A DNA stretch of 64,000 nucleotides from Methyloversatilis sp. XJ19-49. Lineage in GTDB: Bacteria > Pseudomonadota > Gammaproteobacteria > Burkholderiales > Rhodocyclaceae. Shown piece by piece: positions 25,657-36,392 of this stretch (its first letter is position 1; the number at the start of each line of letters is the position of its first letter). The notes beneath the pieces were generated by a model, which was given only the letters and a program-made list of their open reading frames with translations, was not told where the DNA came from and made no database searches. The stretch spans positions 140,199 to 204,198 of the forward strand of contig NZ_JANINI010000007.1 of the NCBI RefSeq assembly GCF_024580145.1, given 5' to 3'. Both the position numbers and the translations under genes were made by a program.

Positions 25657-26733
25657 ATGAGCCAGTTCTGGAGCCCCGTCGTCAGCACCCTGTCGCCCTA
25701 CACACCGGGCGAGCAACCGAAGATCGAAGGCCTGATCAAGCTCAATACCAACGAGTGCCCCTACCCGCCGAGCCCGCGCGCCGTGGCGGCCATACAGGCC
25801 GAACTGGGCTTCGACGGCGACCGGCTGAAGCTGTACCCGGAACCGACGGGTCAGTTGCTGCGCGAAGCGATCGCCGTACGCTTCGGTATCGGGCCGGATC
25901 AGGTCTTCGTCGGCAACAGTTCCGACGAAGTGCTGGCGCACACCTTCATCGGTCTGCTGAATCACGACCGGCCGCTGGTTTTTCCGGACATCACCTACAG
26001 CTTCTACCCGGTCTACTGCCAGTTGTACGGCATCGCCTTCGAGCGCGTGCCGCTGGACGCGCAGTTCGCGATCCGCGTCGACGATCTGATCGCGCGCCGG
26101 CCTGGCGCGGTGATCTTTCCGAATCCGAACGCCCCGACCGGCTGCCTGCTGCCGCTGGACGACATCGACCGGCTCGCCGATGCATTGCCCGATTGCCCGG
26201 TAATCATCGATGAGGCCTACATCGATTTCGGCGGCGAATCGGCGGTGGTGCTGATCGATCGCCACACCAATCTGCTGGTCACGCAGACGCTGTCGAAGTC
26301 GCGTTCGCTGGCCGGTCTGCGCGTGGGTTTCGCCGTGGGTCACCCGGCCTTGATCGAAGCGCTGACGCGGGTGAAGGACAGTTTCAACTCCTACCCGCTC
26401 GACCGCCTGGCCCTCGTTGGCGCCACGGCCTCGATCGAGGATGTCGAATGGTTCGAGCAGACGCGCCGGCGCGTCATCGCCAGCCGGGAAGTGCTGCGCG
26501 CAGATCTGGCTGAGTTGGGCTTCGAAGTACTGCCGTCTGCCGCCAACTTCCTGTTCGTCCGCCATCCGGCGCACGACGCCGCCGCGCTGGCACTGGCACT
26601 GCGCGAGCGGCGCATCCTGGTGCGTCACTTCAAGGCAGCACGCATCGACCAGTTTCTGCGCATCACGATCGGCACCGATGCGTGTTGTGCATCGCTGATC
26701 GCCGCGCTGCGCGACATCATGCAGGTTTCCTGA
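25657..26733 (+). CDS. hisC: Histidinol-phosphate aminotransferase
   Basis: The 358-residue PLP enzyme shows [29 protein letters not shown], the DEAYIDF aspartate that binds the PLP ring, and the PLP lysine in [15 protein letters not shown]. It transaminates imidazole acetol phosphate with glutamate. Its sequence and length are normal, but it is on the plus strand, opposite to all other his genes here, while still sitting next to hisB as in the usual hisGDC-BHAFIE order. It needs its own promoter in the 150-bp gap. The frame is open far upstream through antisense hisB; the family begins at 25657. Confidence 0.95.
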   Translation: MSQFWSPVVSTLSPYTPGEQPKIEGLIKLNTNECPYPPSPRAVAAIQAELGFDGDRLKLYPEPTGQLLREAIAVRFGIGPDQVFVGNSSDEVLAHTFIGLLNHDRPLVFPDITYSFYPVYCQLYGIAFERVPLDAQFAIRVDDLIARRPGAVIFPNPNAPTGCLLPLDDIDRLADALPDCPVIIDEAYIDFGGESAVVLIDRHTNLLVTQTLSKSRSLAGLRVGFAVGHPALIEALTRVKDSFNSYPLDRLALVGATASIEDVEWFEQTRRRVIASREVLRADLAELGFEVLPSAANFLFVRHPAHDAAALALALRERRILVRHFKAARIDQFLRITIGTDACCASLIAALRDIMQVS

Positions 26734-26801
26734 CCCGATTCCGCAACTGCGGAGCGCTTCTTGCTAGTGCATTCGGGTCCACATCCTCAGGTCGTTCAGT
26801 C

Positions 26802-27419
26802 ATGCATCGCTTCACCCGTACCCTGCTTCAGTCCGCCCTGATCGCCGCGCTCGCCGGCTGCACGGGCATTTCGTTCAAGCAAGGTGCTGGCGGTGAGGAC
26901 TTCCGTCGCGCCGAAGCCGAATGCAAGAGCACCACTTCGGAGCGCAGCGCCTTCTCCCGGTGCATGGACGAAAAAGGATGGTGGACGCGGTCGATGGAAG
27001 AACTGTCGCAACTCGGTTTTGCGCCCGTGGATGAGGACGCGGCCGATGCCGAGGAAGAGAGCGCAGCGCCGGTAGCCGCAGCGGCGGCTTCTTCCGGTTC
27101 TGCAAGCGCAGCCACGGGTTCGAAGCCGGCTGTGGCAGCCCCTTCCGGCGTTGCACCGGCAGAAAAGAAGGCCGGCGCAGCCCGACCGGCTGCCGCAGTG
27201 GCCGCCAAACCTGCCGTGCCGAAAGATCCGCTGTCGCGCATCACCATTGCCATGTGGGCCAAAGCCGGCGCCGACGGCTCGGCGCTGATGACTTCACAGG
27301 CAGCCTGCCTGTCTTCACTCGGTGCCGGCCACGAACCCGATCCGGTCGCCAAGACGGTCACTCGCGGCCTGTACGACTGCCTGCGCAAGGATGGCTGGAC
27401 CGGCATGACCTTACGCTGA
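26802..27419 (+). CDS. Predicted lipoprotein of unknown function
   Basis: The 205-residue protein has a lipoprotein signal (MHRFTRTLLQSALIAALAGC, lipidated Cys20). A short Cys-containing segment with ECKSTTSERSAFSRCMDEKGWW, a low-complexity Ala/Ser/Pro/Lys linker (about 80-150) and a C-terminal segment with two further cysteines (QAACLSSLGA and YDCLRKDGW) follow. Two repeats of the form C-x(n)-R/Y-x-C-x-x-x-x-G-W suggest twin small disulfide modules joined by a flexible linker. I do not recognise the family. It follows hisC by 68 bp on the same strand and interrupts the usual his gene order. Confidence 0.75.
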   Translation: MHRFTRTLLQSALIAALAGCTGISFKQGAGGEDFRRAEAECKSTTSERSAFSRCMDEKGWWTRSMEELSQLGFAPVDEDAADAEEESAAPVAAAAASSGSASAATGSKPAVAAPSGVAPAEKKAGAARPAAAVAAKPAVPKDPLSRITIAMWAKAGADGSALMTSQAACLSSLGAGHEPDPVAKTVTRGLYDCLRKDGWTGMTLR

Positions 27420-27554
27420 CTTTTCCCTGCGCTACCCCAATCCGTGGCGTTTGATCATCTCACCCAAATGGAATACTCTTGGGTCGGGTGTATGCACAAT
27501 AGATAATTCAAAAAGCGGCATTTGAACGGCTGCCAGGGACACACCCGAAGAAAT

Positions 27555-27572
27555 CCGCCTTCAACGAGGCGG
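27555..27572 (+). promoter_or_regulatory. Leader hairpin upstream of the PEP-CTERM-type gene
   Basis: CCGCCT-TCAACG-AGGCGG forms a 6-bp stem about 17 bases upstream of the AAGGAGA ribosome-binding site. Together with an ACCCAA/TTGGGT inverted repeat near 27463-27485, it is the only structure in the 180-bp gap after the lipoprotein gene. No sigma-54 promoter is seen. Confidence 0.35.
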
Positions 27573-27599
27573 TTCATCACATTTCCCAAGGAGAGTCCC

Positions 27600-28328
27600 A
27601 TGTTGTCAGCACGCAAGCTTCTGGCTATCTCGCTGTGCCTGTCGGCGCAGCACACGTTCGCACTGAGTAACGGTGACATTGCGTTCACCGCACTGAATAC
27701 CGATGAAGACGGCTGGACCGTCGTGGCCCTGGCCGACCTGGCGGCGGACAGCACGATCTACTTCACCGACAGCAACTGGGGCGGCGCCGCATTTTCGAGC
27801 GCCGAAGGCTTTCACACCTGGAACACCGGCGCGGCATCGATCGCCGCGGGCAGCGTGATCCGCTTCAGCCAGATCGATCAGGCCAGCCGCGCGGTGTCGA
27901 TCGGCGCGCTGACCTCGTCAGGCAGCCGTGCGTTGAGCAGCACCGCCGAAACCGTGTACGCCTACCTGGGCACGGCCGCCAACAGCCCGACCACCTTCCT
28001 CGCCGCGGTGTCATCCGAAGCAGGCGCCGCCGCCACGAACGCGCTCTCTGCCGCCGGGCTGCAGGACGGCGTCAATGCCGTCATTCTGACGGCCAGCACC
28101 GACTTCGCCGAATACACCGGGCCGCGCAGCGGGGAAGCAGATTTCGCAACTTATCGGCTGCTGGTCAACGCCTCATCGAACTGGACCGGCTTCACGGATG
28201 GTGACCAGTCCGCTGCACAACCCGGCCTCGCGGCGTTTTCGATTTCGGTGTCTCCGGTGCCGGAAGTGTCGGGGGGCTGGATGATGTTGGCAGGCCTTGC
28301 GCTGGTGGCCGCGCGCCTGCGTCGATAA
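27600..28328 (+). CDS. Exported protein with PEP-CTERM-type C-terminal anchor
   Basis: The 242-residue protein has a signal peptide (about 1-22, LLAISLCLSAQHTFA) and a central domain rich in Ala, Ser and Thr, starting SNGDIAFTALNTDEDGW and including STIYFTDSNWGG. The tail VPEVSGGWMMLAGLALVAARLRR (220-242) has the layout of a PEP-CTERM sorting signal: a VPE motif, a membrane helix and terminal arginines. Such proteins are processed by exosortase and usually reach the outer surface or matrix; no exosortase gene is in the window. A strong AAGGAGA supports the start. The function of the central domain is not known to me. Confidence 0.8.
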   Translation: MLSARKLLAISLCLSAQHTFALSNGDIAFTALNTDEDGWTVVALADLAADSTIYFTDSNWGGAAFSSAEGFHTWNTGAASIAAGSVIRFSQIDQASRAVSIGALTSSGSRALSSTAETVYAYLGTAANSPTTFLAAVSSEAGAAATNALSAAGLQDGVNAVILTASTDFAEYTGPRSGEADFATYRLLVNASSNWTGFTDGDQSAAQPGLAAFSISVSPVPEVSGGWMMLAGLALVAARLRR

Positions 28329-28352
28329 CCCGCCGGCACCAGGCGGTAAAGC

Positions 28353-29162
28353 TCAGGGCGCTGGCAGGGGTTCGACCAGCGCCCTGTAGGCATGCCACGT
28401 TGCGTGCCCGATCAGCGGCATCAGCACGATCAGGCCGAGGAACAGGGTCGTGAAGCCGGCCACGGTCAGCAACACGATCAGCACGGCCCACACCAGCATC
28501 GGGCCGGGGTTGCGACCGAGCGCGATCAGGCTCGCCAGCATCGAAGTGACCGCGTCCTGCCGCCGGTCCAGCATCAATGGAATGGCGACCACGCTGGCGC
28601 CGAACACGAGTGACGCAAAGATGAAGCCGACCACTGCGTAGGCCAGCAGGAATTCGACGTTCTCCAGACTGACCACCTGTTCGACAAACCGGCTGGCGGA
28701 CGGCATTTCAGAGGTATAGAACAGCGCGAACACGACCAGCGACGCGCGCGCCCACACGAGAAAGATGATGATCAGCACGACGGCGAACACGCCGATTGCC
28801 CCGGCATTGTGCTGACCTGCGGTGAGCGAGTGCGCCAGCATGGGTGTTTCACCGGCTTCGCGCCGGCGCGACAGGTCGTACAGGCCGAGCGAAAGAAAAG
28901 GGCCCAGCAGCAGGAAGCCGCAGACCAGCGCCGAGGTGAGGTGATAGGCGTGACTGAACACGACCGACAGCAGCACGCCCATGAAGGCGAAACAGCCGCC
29001 GTAGAAAATGCTGGCGGCCGGATTGCCGGCCAGATCCGCAGCACCCTTGGCAAGCCAGTCGAACGGCGCGAACAGTGTCACTTCACGGACGACCGGAAAC
29101 GGAAGCCCCTGTGCATCACCCCGGGCCGGACTTTCTCCGGTCGGCAGTTCCGATGGCTGCAT
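28353..29162 (-). CDS. DUF2189-type integral membrane protein
   Basis: The 269-residue protein has about six membrane helices, beginning with FYGGCFAFMGVLLSVVFSHAY and ending in LFLGLIVLMPLIGHATWHAYR. The pattern of a soluble N-terminus of about 50 residues, paired helices and the GHATWHAYR end fits the DUF2189 family, whose function is undescribed. The start at 29162 follows GAGGGG at a good distance. It is convergent with the PEP-CTERM-type gene and lies downstream of hisD. Confidence 0.8.
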   Translation of the reverse strand: MQPSELPTGESPARGDAQGLPFPVVREVTLFAPFDWLAKGAADLAGNPAASIFYGGCFAFMGVLLSVVFSHAYHLTSALVCGFLLLGPFLSLGLYDLSRRREAGETPMLAHSLTAGQHNAGAIGVFAVVLIIIFLVWARASLVVFALFYTSEMPSASRFVEQVVSLENVEFLLAYAVVGFIFASLVFGASVVAIPLMLDRRQDAVTSMLASLIALGRNPGPMLVWAVLIVLLTVAGFTTLFLGLIVLMPLIGHATWHAYRALVEPLPAP

Positions 29163-29263
29163 GCGTACACCCCTCATCCGCATCACTGCATTGATGTGCG
29201 CCGACCACCCTGCCGGCGCGTGACCCGGCGCCACTGTACGCCGAGTCGTCGCAGCCGGGGGAA

Positions 29264-30568
29264 TCAGTCCTTCAGACGCATTTCAGCCGAACGTGCGTGC
29301 GCCTGCAGACCTTCGCCATGCGCGAGCACCGACGCAATGCGGCCGAGTTTCTGCGCGCCTTCAGCGGAAATTTCGAGGATGGACGTGCGCTTCTGGAAGT
29401 CATACACCCCGAGCGGGCTCGAGAAGCGCGCACTGCGCATCGTCGGCAGCACGTGGTTCGGGCCCGCGCAGTAGTCGCCCAGCGCCTCGACCGAGTAGTG
29501 TCCGAGGAACATGGCACCCGCGTGACGGATGCGGTCTACCCAGTCGCGCGGCGTTTCGGTGCAGATTTCGAGGTGCTCCGGCGCGATCCGGTTGGCGATG
29601 TCACACGCCTCGCCGAGGTCGCGCACCTTGATCAGCGCTCCCCGGTTGGCAAGGGACGTGGTGATGGTGTCGCGTCGCGGCATGTCAGGCAGCAGACGGT
29701 CGATCGATGCATGTACTCGGTCGATGAAGGCAGCGTCGGTGCACAGCAGGATGGACTGGGCAAGCTCGTCATGCTCAGCCTGGGCGAACAGGTCCATCGC
29801 GACCCAGTCCGGATTGCCGTGGCCATCGGAAATGATCAGCACCTCGGACGGGCCGGCCACCATGTCGATGCCGACCGTGCCGAACACCCGGCGTTTGGCG
29901 CTGGCCACATACGCATTGCCCGGGCCGACGATCTTGTCCACCTGCGGAATGCTCTGCGTGCCGTAGGCAAGCGCGCCGACCGCCTGGGCGCCACCGATCG
30001 TGAACACGCGGTCGACGCCGGTGATGGCAGCGGCTGCAAGCACCAGTGCATTGCGCTCGCCACCCGGGGTTGGCACGACCATGATCAATTCCGATACGCC
30101 CGCGACCTTGGCCGGCACGGCGTTCATCAGCACCGAACTCGGGTAGGACGCGCGGCCGCCGGGCACATACAGCCCGACGCGATCAAGCGGCGTCACCTTC
30201 TGGCCCAGCGTGGTGCCGTCCGCTTCGGTGTATTCCCACGATGCCTGCTTCTGGCGCTCGTGATACAGGCGCACGCGGTCGGCGGCTTCGACCAATGCCG
30301 CACGCTGCTCGTCGCCCAGACTGGCATAGGCCTCGTCGAGCACGCTGCGCGGCAGCTCGAGTTCGACCATCGACGCCGCGTTGAGGCGGTCGAAGCGGCG
30401 GGTGCACTCGAGCACGGCCTCGTCGCCGCGCGCACGCACATCGCGCAGGATGCCGGCTACCGCCGCTTCGATGGCGTCGTCGGTCGACGCATCGAAGGCG
30501 AGCAGCGCATCGAGCTGTTCGATGAAATCCGGCGCGCCGGAATCCATGCGTCGGATGGCGGTACTCAT
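29264..30568 (-). CDS. hisD: Histidinol dehydrogenase
   Basis: The 434-residue protein is full length. It has [20 protein letters not shown], the zinc/substrate segment [22 protein letters not shown] and GPNHVLPT. It oxidises histidinol to histidine in two NAD-dependent steps. Its start overlaps the hisG stop by 4 bp, so the two are translationally coupled. Confidence 0.98.
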   Translation of the reverse strand: MSTAIRRMDSGAPDFIEQLDALLAFDASTDDAIEAAVAGILRDVRARGDEAVLECTRRFDRLNAASMVELELPRSVLDEAYASLGDEQRAALVEAADRVRLYHERQKQASWEYTEADGTTLGQKVTPLDRVGLYVPGGRASYPSSVLMNAVPAKVAGVSELIMVVPTPGGERNALVLAAAAITGVDRVFTIGGAQAVGALAYGTQSIPQVDKIVGPGNAYVASAKRRVFGTVGIDMVAGPSEVLIISDGHGNPDWVAMDLFAQAEHDELAQSILLCTDAAFIDRVHASIDRLLPDMPRRDTITTSLANRGALIKVRDLGEACDIANRIAPEHLEICTETPRDWVDRIRHAGAMFLGHYSVEALGDYCAGPNHVLPTMRSARFSSPLGVYDFQKRTSILEISAEGAQKLGRIASVLAHGEGLQAHARSAEMRLKD

Positions 30569-31206
30569 TGCACCGCCCCGGCGATCGCTTCGAGTATCGG
30601 CGACAGCGCATCGTGCTTCACTTTCAGTGAAGCCTGATTGATGATGAGCCGGGAGCTGATGTCCATGATGTGTTCGACCTCGACCAGATTGTTCGCGCGC
30701 AGCGTACCGCCACTGCTGACCAGATCGACGATGGCGTCAGCCAGTCCGACCAGCGGCGCCAGTTCCATCGATCCGTACAGCTTGATCAGGTCGACGTGGA
30801 CGCCCTTGGCCGCGAAATGTTCGCGCGCCGTGTGCACATACTTGGTCGCCACCTTGAGGCGCGCACCGCGGCGCACTGCCTGCTCGTAGTCGAAACCGGC
30901 CTGCGTCGCCACACTCAGGCGGCAGCACGCAATCTTCAGGTCGATCGGCTGGTAAAGGCCGGCGCCGCCGTGTTCCAGCAGCACATCCTTGCCGGCAATG
31001 CCGATGTCCGCCGCGCCGTACTGCACATAGGTCGGTGTGTCGGACGCGCGCACGATGACCAGGCGCACATCCGGCCGGTTGGTTCCGATGATGAGCTTTC
31101 GCGACGTCTCGGGATCGTCGGTCGGTTCGATGCCGGCCGCCGCAAGCAGCGGCAGCGTTTCTTCGAAAATGCGACCCTTGGACAGGGCGAGGGTGATGCC
31201 TTCCAC
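30565..31206 (-). CDS. hisG: ATP phosphoribosyltransferase, short form
   Basis: The 213-residue protein contains the two catalytic-domain lobes ([56 protein letters not shown]) but lacks the C-terminal regulatory ACT-like domain of the about 300-residue form. Short HisG needs the HisZ regulatory subunit, which is not in the window and in beta-proteobacteria is usually near purA or hflC. It catalyses the first, histidine-inhibited step. Confidence 0.97.
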   Translation of the reverse strand: MEGITLALSKGRIFEETLPLLAAAGIEPTDDPETSRKLIIGTNRPDVRLVIVRASDTPTYVQYGAADIGIAGKDVLLEHGGAGLYQPIDLKIACCRLSVATQAGFDYEQAVRRGARLKVATKYVHTAREHFAAKGVHVDLIKLYGSMELAPLVGLADAIVDLVSSGGTLRANNLVEVEHIMDISSRLIINQASLKVKHDALSPILEAIAGAVQ

Positions 31207-31270
31207 GGTGTGCCTCGTTAGCGGTTGGATCGGCGGCGGCTGAGTCGGCCGCGGGAACGTCGATGGCAGG

Positions 31271-32774
<1,504 letters not shown>

Positions 32775-32775
32775 A

Positions 32776-33534
32776 TCAACTTCTCAATTTGTAGCCGCGG
32801 GCCAGCATGTTCAAAGTGGCATAGGTCAACGCCACGAAACTGCCGCCTGCGACGAGGGCACTGATCCACGGCGAAACATCCGACTGGCCGAAGAAGCCGT
32901 AACGGAAACCATCGATCATGTAGAAGAACGGATTGACGTGCGACACCGTCTGCCAGAACGCCGGCAGCGAGTGGATGGAGTAGAACACACCGGACAGGAA
33001 GGTGAGCGGCATCACGACGAAATTCTGGAACGCGGCAAGCTGGTCGAACTTGTCGGCCCAGATGCCTGCAATGACGCCGAGACTGGCCAGGATGGCGCCG
33101 CCCAGTGTCGCGAAGAACAATATCCACAGCGGATGCGCATAGGGCAATTCGACGAACCACAGCGTCACCAGCCAGACGCCGGCGCCGACCACCAGCCCGC
33201 GGATGACCGCCGCCAGCACGTAGGCGGCGTAGAACTCGCGATACGAAATCGGCGGCAGCAGCACGAACACGATGTTGCCGGTCACCTTCGACTGGATCAG
33301 CGACGAGGAACTGTTGGAGAACGCGTTCTGAAGCAGGCTCATCATCACCAGACCTGGCACCAGGAAAGCCGTGTAGCTCACGCCACCATACACTTCGACC
33401 TGACGGTCGAGCACGTGCGAAAACACAAGCAGGTAGAGCAACGCGGTCAGTACCGGTGCGCCGACGGTCTGGAAGCCGACCTTCCAGAAGCGCAGCACCT
33501 CTTTGTATAGAAGGGTACGCAGCGCAATGCTCAC
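32776..33534 (-). CDS. ABC-2 type transporter permease (YadH-like)
   Basis: The 252-residue protein has six membrane helices and the ABC-2 signature GGVSYTAFLVPGLVMMSLLQNAF, with FLSGVFYSIHSLP near the end. It is encoded just downstream of its ATPase with a 4-bp overlap. The pair resembles YadGH/NodIJ-type exporters; the substrate is unknown. The gene precedes bolA by 1 bp. Confidence 0.9.
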   Translation of the reverse strand: MSIALRTLLYKEVLRFWKVGFQTVGAPVLTALLYLLVFSHVLDRQVEVYGGVSYTAFLVPGLVMMSLLQNAFSNSSSSLIQSKVTGNIVFVLLPPISYREFYAAYVLAAVIRGLVVGAGVWLVTLWFVELPYAHPLWILFFATLGGAILASLGVIAGIWADKFDQLAAFQNFVVMPLTFLSGVFYSIHSLPAFWQTVSHVNPFFYMIDGFRYGFFGQSDVSPWISALVAGGSFVALTYATLNMLARGYKLRS

Positions 33535-34451
33535 GCGGCCTCCTGCATGATGGAAATGAACACGTCTTCAAGATCCGGACGGACCAGTTCGATCTCTTCA
33601 AGTCCGACGCCGGCCGCATGCAGCCGGGCGAGGCAGGCGCTGACCGCGTCGGCGTTTTCGAGCGCTAGCACGACACGTCCGTCGGCCGTTGCTCGCGCCA
33701 CGGCGTGCAGATCGGCAGGCAGCGCAACGTCGCCGCGCAGGCGAAGGCGCAGCATCTGCTGGATGGGCCGCGCCAGCAGATCGGCCGTATTGTCGAGTGC
33801 AATGACGCGCCCCTGCTTCAGCATGGCGATGCGACCGCACAGGCTTTCCGCTTCTTCCAGATAGTGGGTGGTCAGCACGATGGTGTGGCCCTGTCGGTTC
33901 AGATCGCGCACAAAGGCCCACAGGCCCTGGCGCAGCTCGACATCGACACCGGCGGTCGGTTCGTCCAGCACGATGACCGGCGGTCGGTGCACCAGCGCCT
34001 GCGCGACCAGCACCCGTCGCTTCATGCCGCCGGACAGCGCTCGCATGTTCACGTCAGCCTTCGTATGGAGGTCGAGGTGATGCAGGATTTCGTCTATCCA
34101 GTCATCGTTGCGGCGCAAGCCGAAGTAGCCGGACTGGATGCGCAGCGTTTCGCGCACCGTGAAGAAGGGATCGAACACCAGTTCCTGCGGCACCACACCC
34201 AGGTTGCGCCGCGCATCGCGATAGTCGTCAACCACGTCGTGCCCCATCACCCGTATCACGCCGGAATCGGCGCGGCCGAGTCCGGCGAGCAGGGAGATCA
34301 GCGTGGTCTTGCCGGCACCGTTCGGTCCGAGCAGGCCGAAGAATTCGCCTTGCCGAACGGTCAGAGATACATGATCGAGCGCCTGAAGCGAGCCATATCG
34401 CTTGCAGACGCCATCGATCAGCAAGGCGGCAGACGGATCAGACATGGACAT
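33531..34451 (-). CDS. ABC transporter ATP-binding protein (YadG-like)
   Basis: The 306-residue protein has Walker A LGPNGAGKTT, Q-loop PQELVF, signature LSGGMKRRV and Walker B VIVLDEPTAG, plus a C-terminal domain of about 80 residues typical of ABC-2 exporter ATPases. It energises the adjacent permease. It sits between mlaB and the permease gene, an arrangement common in beta-proteobacteria; a role in lipid or envelope export is inference. Confidence 0.92.
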   Translation of the reverse strand: MSMSDPSAALLIDGVCKRYGSLQALDHVSLTVRQGEFFGLLGPNGAGKTTLISLLAGLGRADSGVIRVMGHDVVDDYRDARRNLGVVPQELVFDPFFTVRETLRIQSGYFGLRRNDDWIDEILHHLDLHTKADVNMRALSGGMKRRVLVAQALVHRPPVIVLDEPTAGVDVELRQGLWAFVRDLNRQGHTIVLTTHYLEEAESLCGRIAMLKQGRVIALDNTADLLARPIQQMLRLRLRGDVALPADLHAVARATADGRVVLALENADAVSACLARLHAAGVGLEEIELVRPDLEDVFISIMQEAA

Positions 34452-34493
34452 GCTTCGGGACGCGCACCGCAGCGGTGCCGGGAAAGACGGCGA

Positions 34494-34790
34494 TCAGCGT
34501 GCGGAGGACGCGGCGTCAAGTCCGCAGAACGACGACACTTCGTACAGATTGGACAGGCTGAGCAGTCCTTCGGGGGCACCGACGACCGGCAGCGGACCAG
34601 CCGAACCCGACGACGCACGTTCCCAGGCAAGCAGCACGGCGATGGCAGCCGAATCCACTTCGCTCACTCCGGACAGATCGATCGATCTGGCCGATCCGAT
34701 CAATGCGAGACCGGCGTCGCGCAAACCGACCGCCTCGGCCAGACGCATCGCGCCAGTCACCCGCAGCACATCTCCATCCAGAGCGATCAT
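34494..34790 (-). CDS. mlaB: STAS-domain protein MlaB
   Basis: The 98-residue protein is a single STAS domain, with the SIDLSGVSEVDSAAIAVLL segment that carries the conserved serine. MlaB binds the MlaF ATPase and is needed for stable activity of the MlaFEDB complex in the inner membrane. Its ATG overlaps the mlaC stop by 4 bp. Confidence 0.88.
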   Translation of the reverse strand: MIALDGDVLRVTGAMRLAEAVGLRDAGLALIGSARSIDLSGVSEVDSAAIAVLLAWERASSGSAGPLPVVGAPEGLLSLSNLYEVSSFCGLDAASSAR

Positions 34791-35407
34791 TTTGCAGCGG
34801 CTGCCGGCGGGGAATTCTTCAAGCGCAGGGACTTCACCAGACCGTCGACGCCGCCGGCACGAATTTCGGCGGCAAAGGTTTCGCGATAATTGGTCACCAG
34901 GCTGACGCCAGCGACGCTCACGTCATACACCTTCCAGCCTTCGCCGTTCTTCTCGAGCGCATAGTCGATCGGGATCGGCCGACCGCCTGCGCGAACGACC
35001 TTGGTCTTGACGGTCACGTCGGTCTGCTCGGGCGCCATGCGGAACGGATCGAATTCGACCGTCTCGTTCTTGTAACTGGTCAAGGCATTCGAGTACGTGC
35101 GAACCAGCAGCGTGCGAAACTCGGTGATCAGCTGCCCCTTCTGTTCGTCCGACGCATTCGTCCACTCGCGCCCCATGGCCAGCTGCGTCATGCGCGAAAA
35201 ATTGAAGTGAGGGATCACCTGGGTTTCCACCAGTTCTGCTGCGCGCTTCTTGTCGCCCGCCTTGATGGCCGCATCGGTCCGCAGGGTGTTCAACACCTCT
35301 TCGGTCACTTCCTTTACGAGCGTATCGGGCGTTTTCGCGACGTTCGCCTGCGCCCCGGCGCTCAGGGCGAAAGTCAGCAGAAACAGTTGAAATATGCGTT
35401 TGAACAT
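34787..35407 (-). CDS. mlaC: Periplasmic phospholipid-binding protein MlaC
   Basis: The 206-residue protein has a signal peptide (FKRIFQLFLLTFALSAGAQA) and the MlaC/Ttg2 domain (HFNFSRMTQLAMG, LVRTYSNALTSY, DYALEKNGEGWKVYDV). It carries phospholipid between outer-membrane MlaA and the inner-membrane MlaFEDB complex. The start at 35407 follows GGGAGA; the upstream extension overlaps the terminator hairpin. Confidence 0.95.
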   Translation of the reverse strand: MFKRIFQLFLLTFALSAGAQANVAKTPDTLVKEVTEEVLNTLRTDAAIKAGDKKRAAELVETQVIPHFNFSRMTQLAMGREWTNASDEQKGQLITEFRTLLVRTYSNALTSYKNETVEFDPFRMAPEQTDVTVKTKVVRAGGRPIPIDYALEKNGEGWKVYDVSVAGVSLVTNYRETFAAEIRAGGVDGLVKSLRLKNSPPAAAAK

Positions 35408-35422
35408 GAGTTCTCCCAGATG

Positions 35423-35450
35423 AAAAAGGCCTGTCGCCATGCGACAGGCC
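35423..35450 (-). terminator. Intrinsic terminator between mlaA and mlaC
   Basis: On the minus strand, GGCCTGTCG-CATGG-CGACAGGCC (9-bp stem) is followed by TTTTT. It lies 46 bp after the mlaA stop and 15 bp before the mlaC start, inside what is otherwise a tightly packed operon, so it should lower mlaCB expression relative to mlaFEDA or act as an attenuator. Confidence 0.85.
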
Positions 35451-35496
35451 GTCATGACCACACCGCCCCGCCAGACTGGCCGGGGCGCTGAAACGG

Positions 35497-36360
35497 TCAG
35501 TTCGACGCTACGGCGAGCTCCGTCGACCGCTGCGAATTCATGACATCAACGCCCATGGTGGCAGGTGTGCCGACAAGCATGAAGCGCCAAGTTGCTTCAA
35601 TCGGTAACATGTTCATCAGGTTTTCGCTCGGCGCAAGCTGTGCGAACGGGCTTTCACGCGGTGCGTTTCCGTCATAGATCAGGCTGCGGCGACGCTGCAG
35701 GTAGGCATCGCGCACGTAAGCGTACTTGTCGAGCGCGGCGGCTTCGATCGCGCTTTCCGCCTTCAGGAAATCGGCGCGCATATCGATGGCACGCAGCGCA
35801 AGGGCGGAATTGCGGACCGAGACGGGATCGTGGTTGGCAACCGGATCGATCCAGACGTCGACCAGGAAGCCGCCGGTATCACGCAGCGTGCGCGGTCCGA
35901 TGATCGGCAGCACGACATACGCGCCATCGCCCACACCCCAACGGCCGAGCGTCTGGCCGAAATCTTCCTCGTGCTTTTCGAGCCCCATGCCGGTGGCCAC
36001 GTCGAACAACCCGACGATGCCGATGGTCGTGTTGATGACCACGCGTCCGACATCGGACAGTGCTTCGCCCGGCTTGCCCTGGATCAGGTTGTTGAAACCG
36101 ATCCACAGATCCGCGATGTTGCCGAAGAAATTCGACACACCGGTCTGGACAGGCGTCGGCGTGATGTAGTCATAACCCTGCGCAACGGGCTTGATGAGCG
36201 CCTTGTCGACCGTTTCGTTGAACGAGAAGACCGCGCGGTTGAACCCTTCGATCGGATCCTTAGGATTGCCCGAGGTTGCGCAACCGGTCATCAGCGTTGC
36301 AGCAATGGCTGCAACGAGCACCGGACGTATATTCGATGTCTGCTTTTTTGTATCGGTCAT
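35497..36360 (-). CDS. mlaA: Outer-membrane lipoprotein MlaA (VacJ)
   Basis: The 287-residue lipoprotein has the lipobox LMTGC (Cys near 27). The MlaA core is DPIEGFNRAVFSFNETVDKALIKPVA, GVSNFFGNIADLWIGFNNLIQGK, GRWGVGDGAYVVLPIIGPRTLRDT. It removes mislocalised phospholipids from the outer leaflet. In Escherichia coli it is unlinked to the other mla genes; here it lies between mlaD and mlaC. The start at 36360 gives a normal lipoprotein signal. Confidence 0.95.
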   Translation of the reverse strand: MTDTKKQTSNIRPVLVAAIAATLMTGCATSGNPKDPIEGFNRAVFSFNETVDKALIKPVAQGYDYITPTPVQTGVSNFFGNIADLWIGFNNLIQGKPGEALSDVGRVVINTTIGIVGLFDVATGMGLEKHEEDFGQTLGRWGVGDGAYVVLPIIGPRTLRDTGGFLVDVWIDPVANHDPVSVRNSALALRAIDMRADFLKAESAIEAAALDKYAYVRDAYLQRRRSLIYDGNAPRESPFAQLAPSENLMNMLPIEATWRFMLVGTPATMGVDVMNSQRSTELAVASN

Positions 36361-36392
36361 CTGGCGAGCTTCCCGGCTATGCACTATGCACA

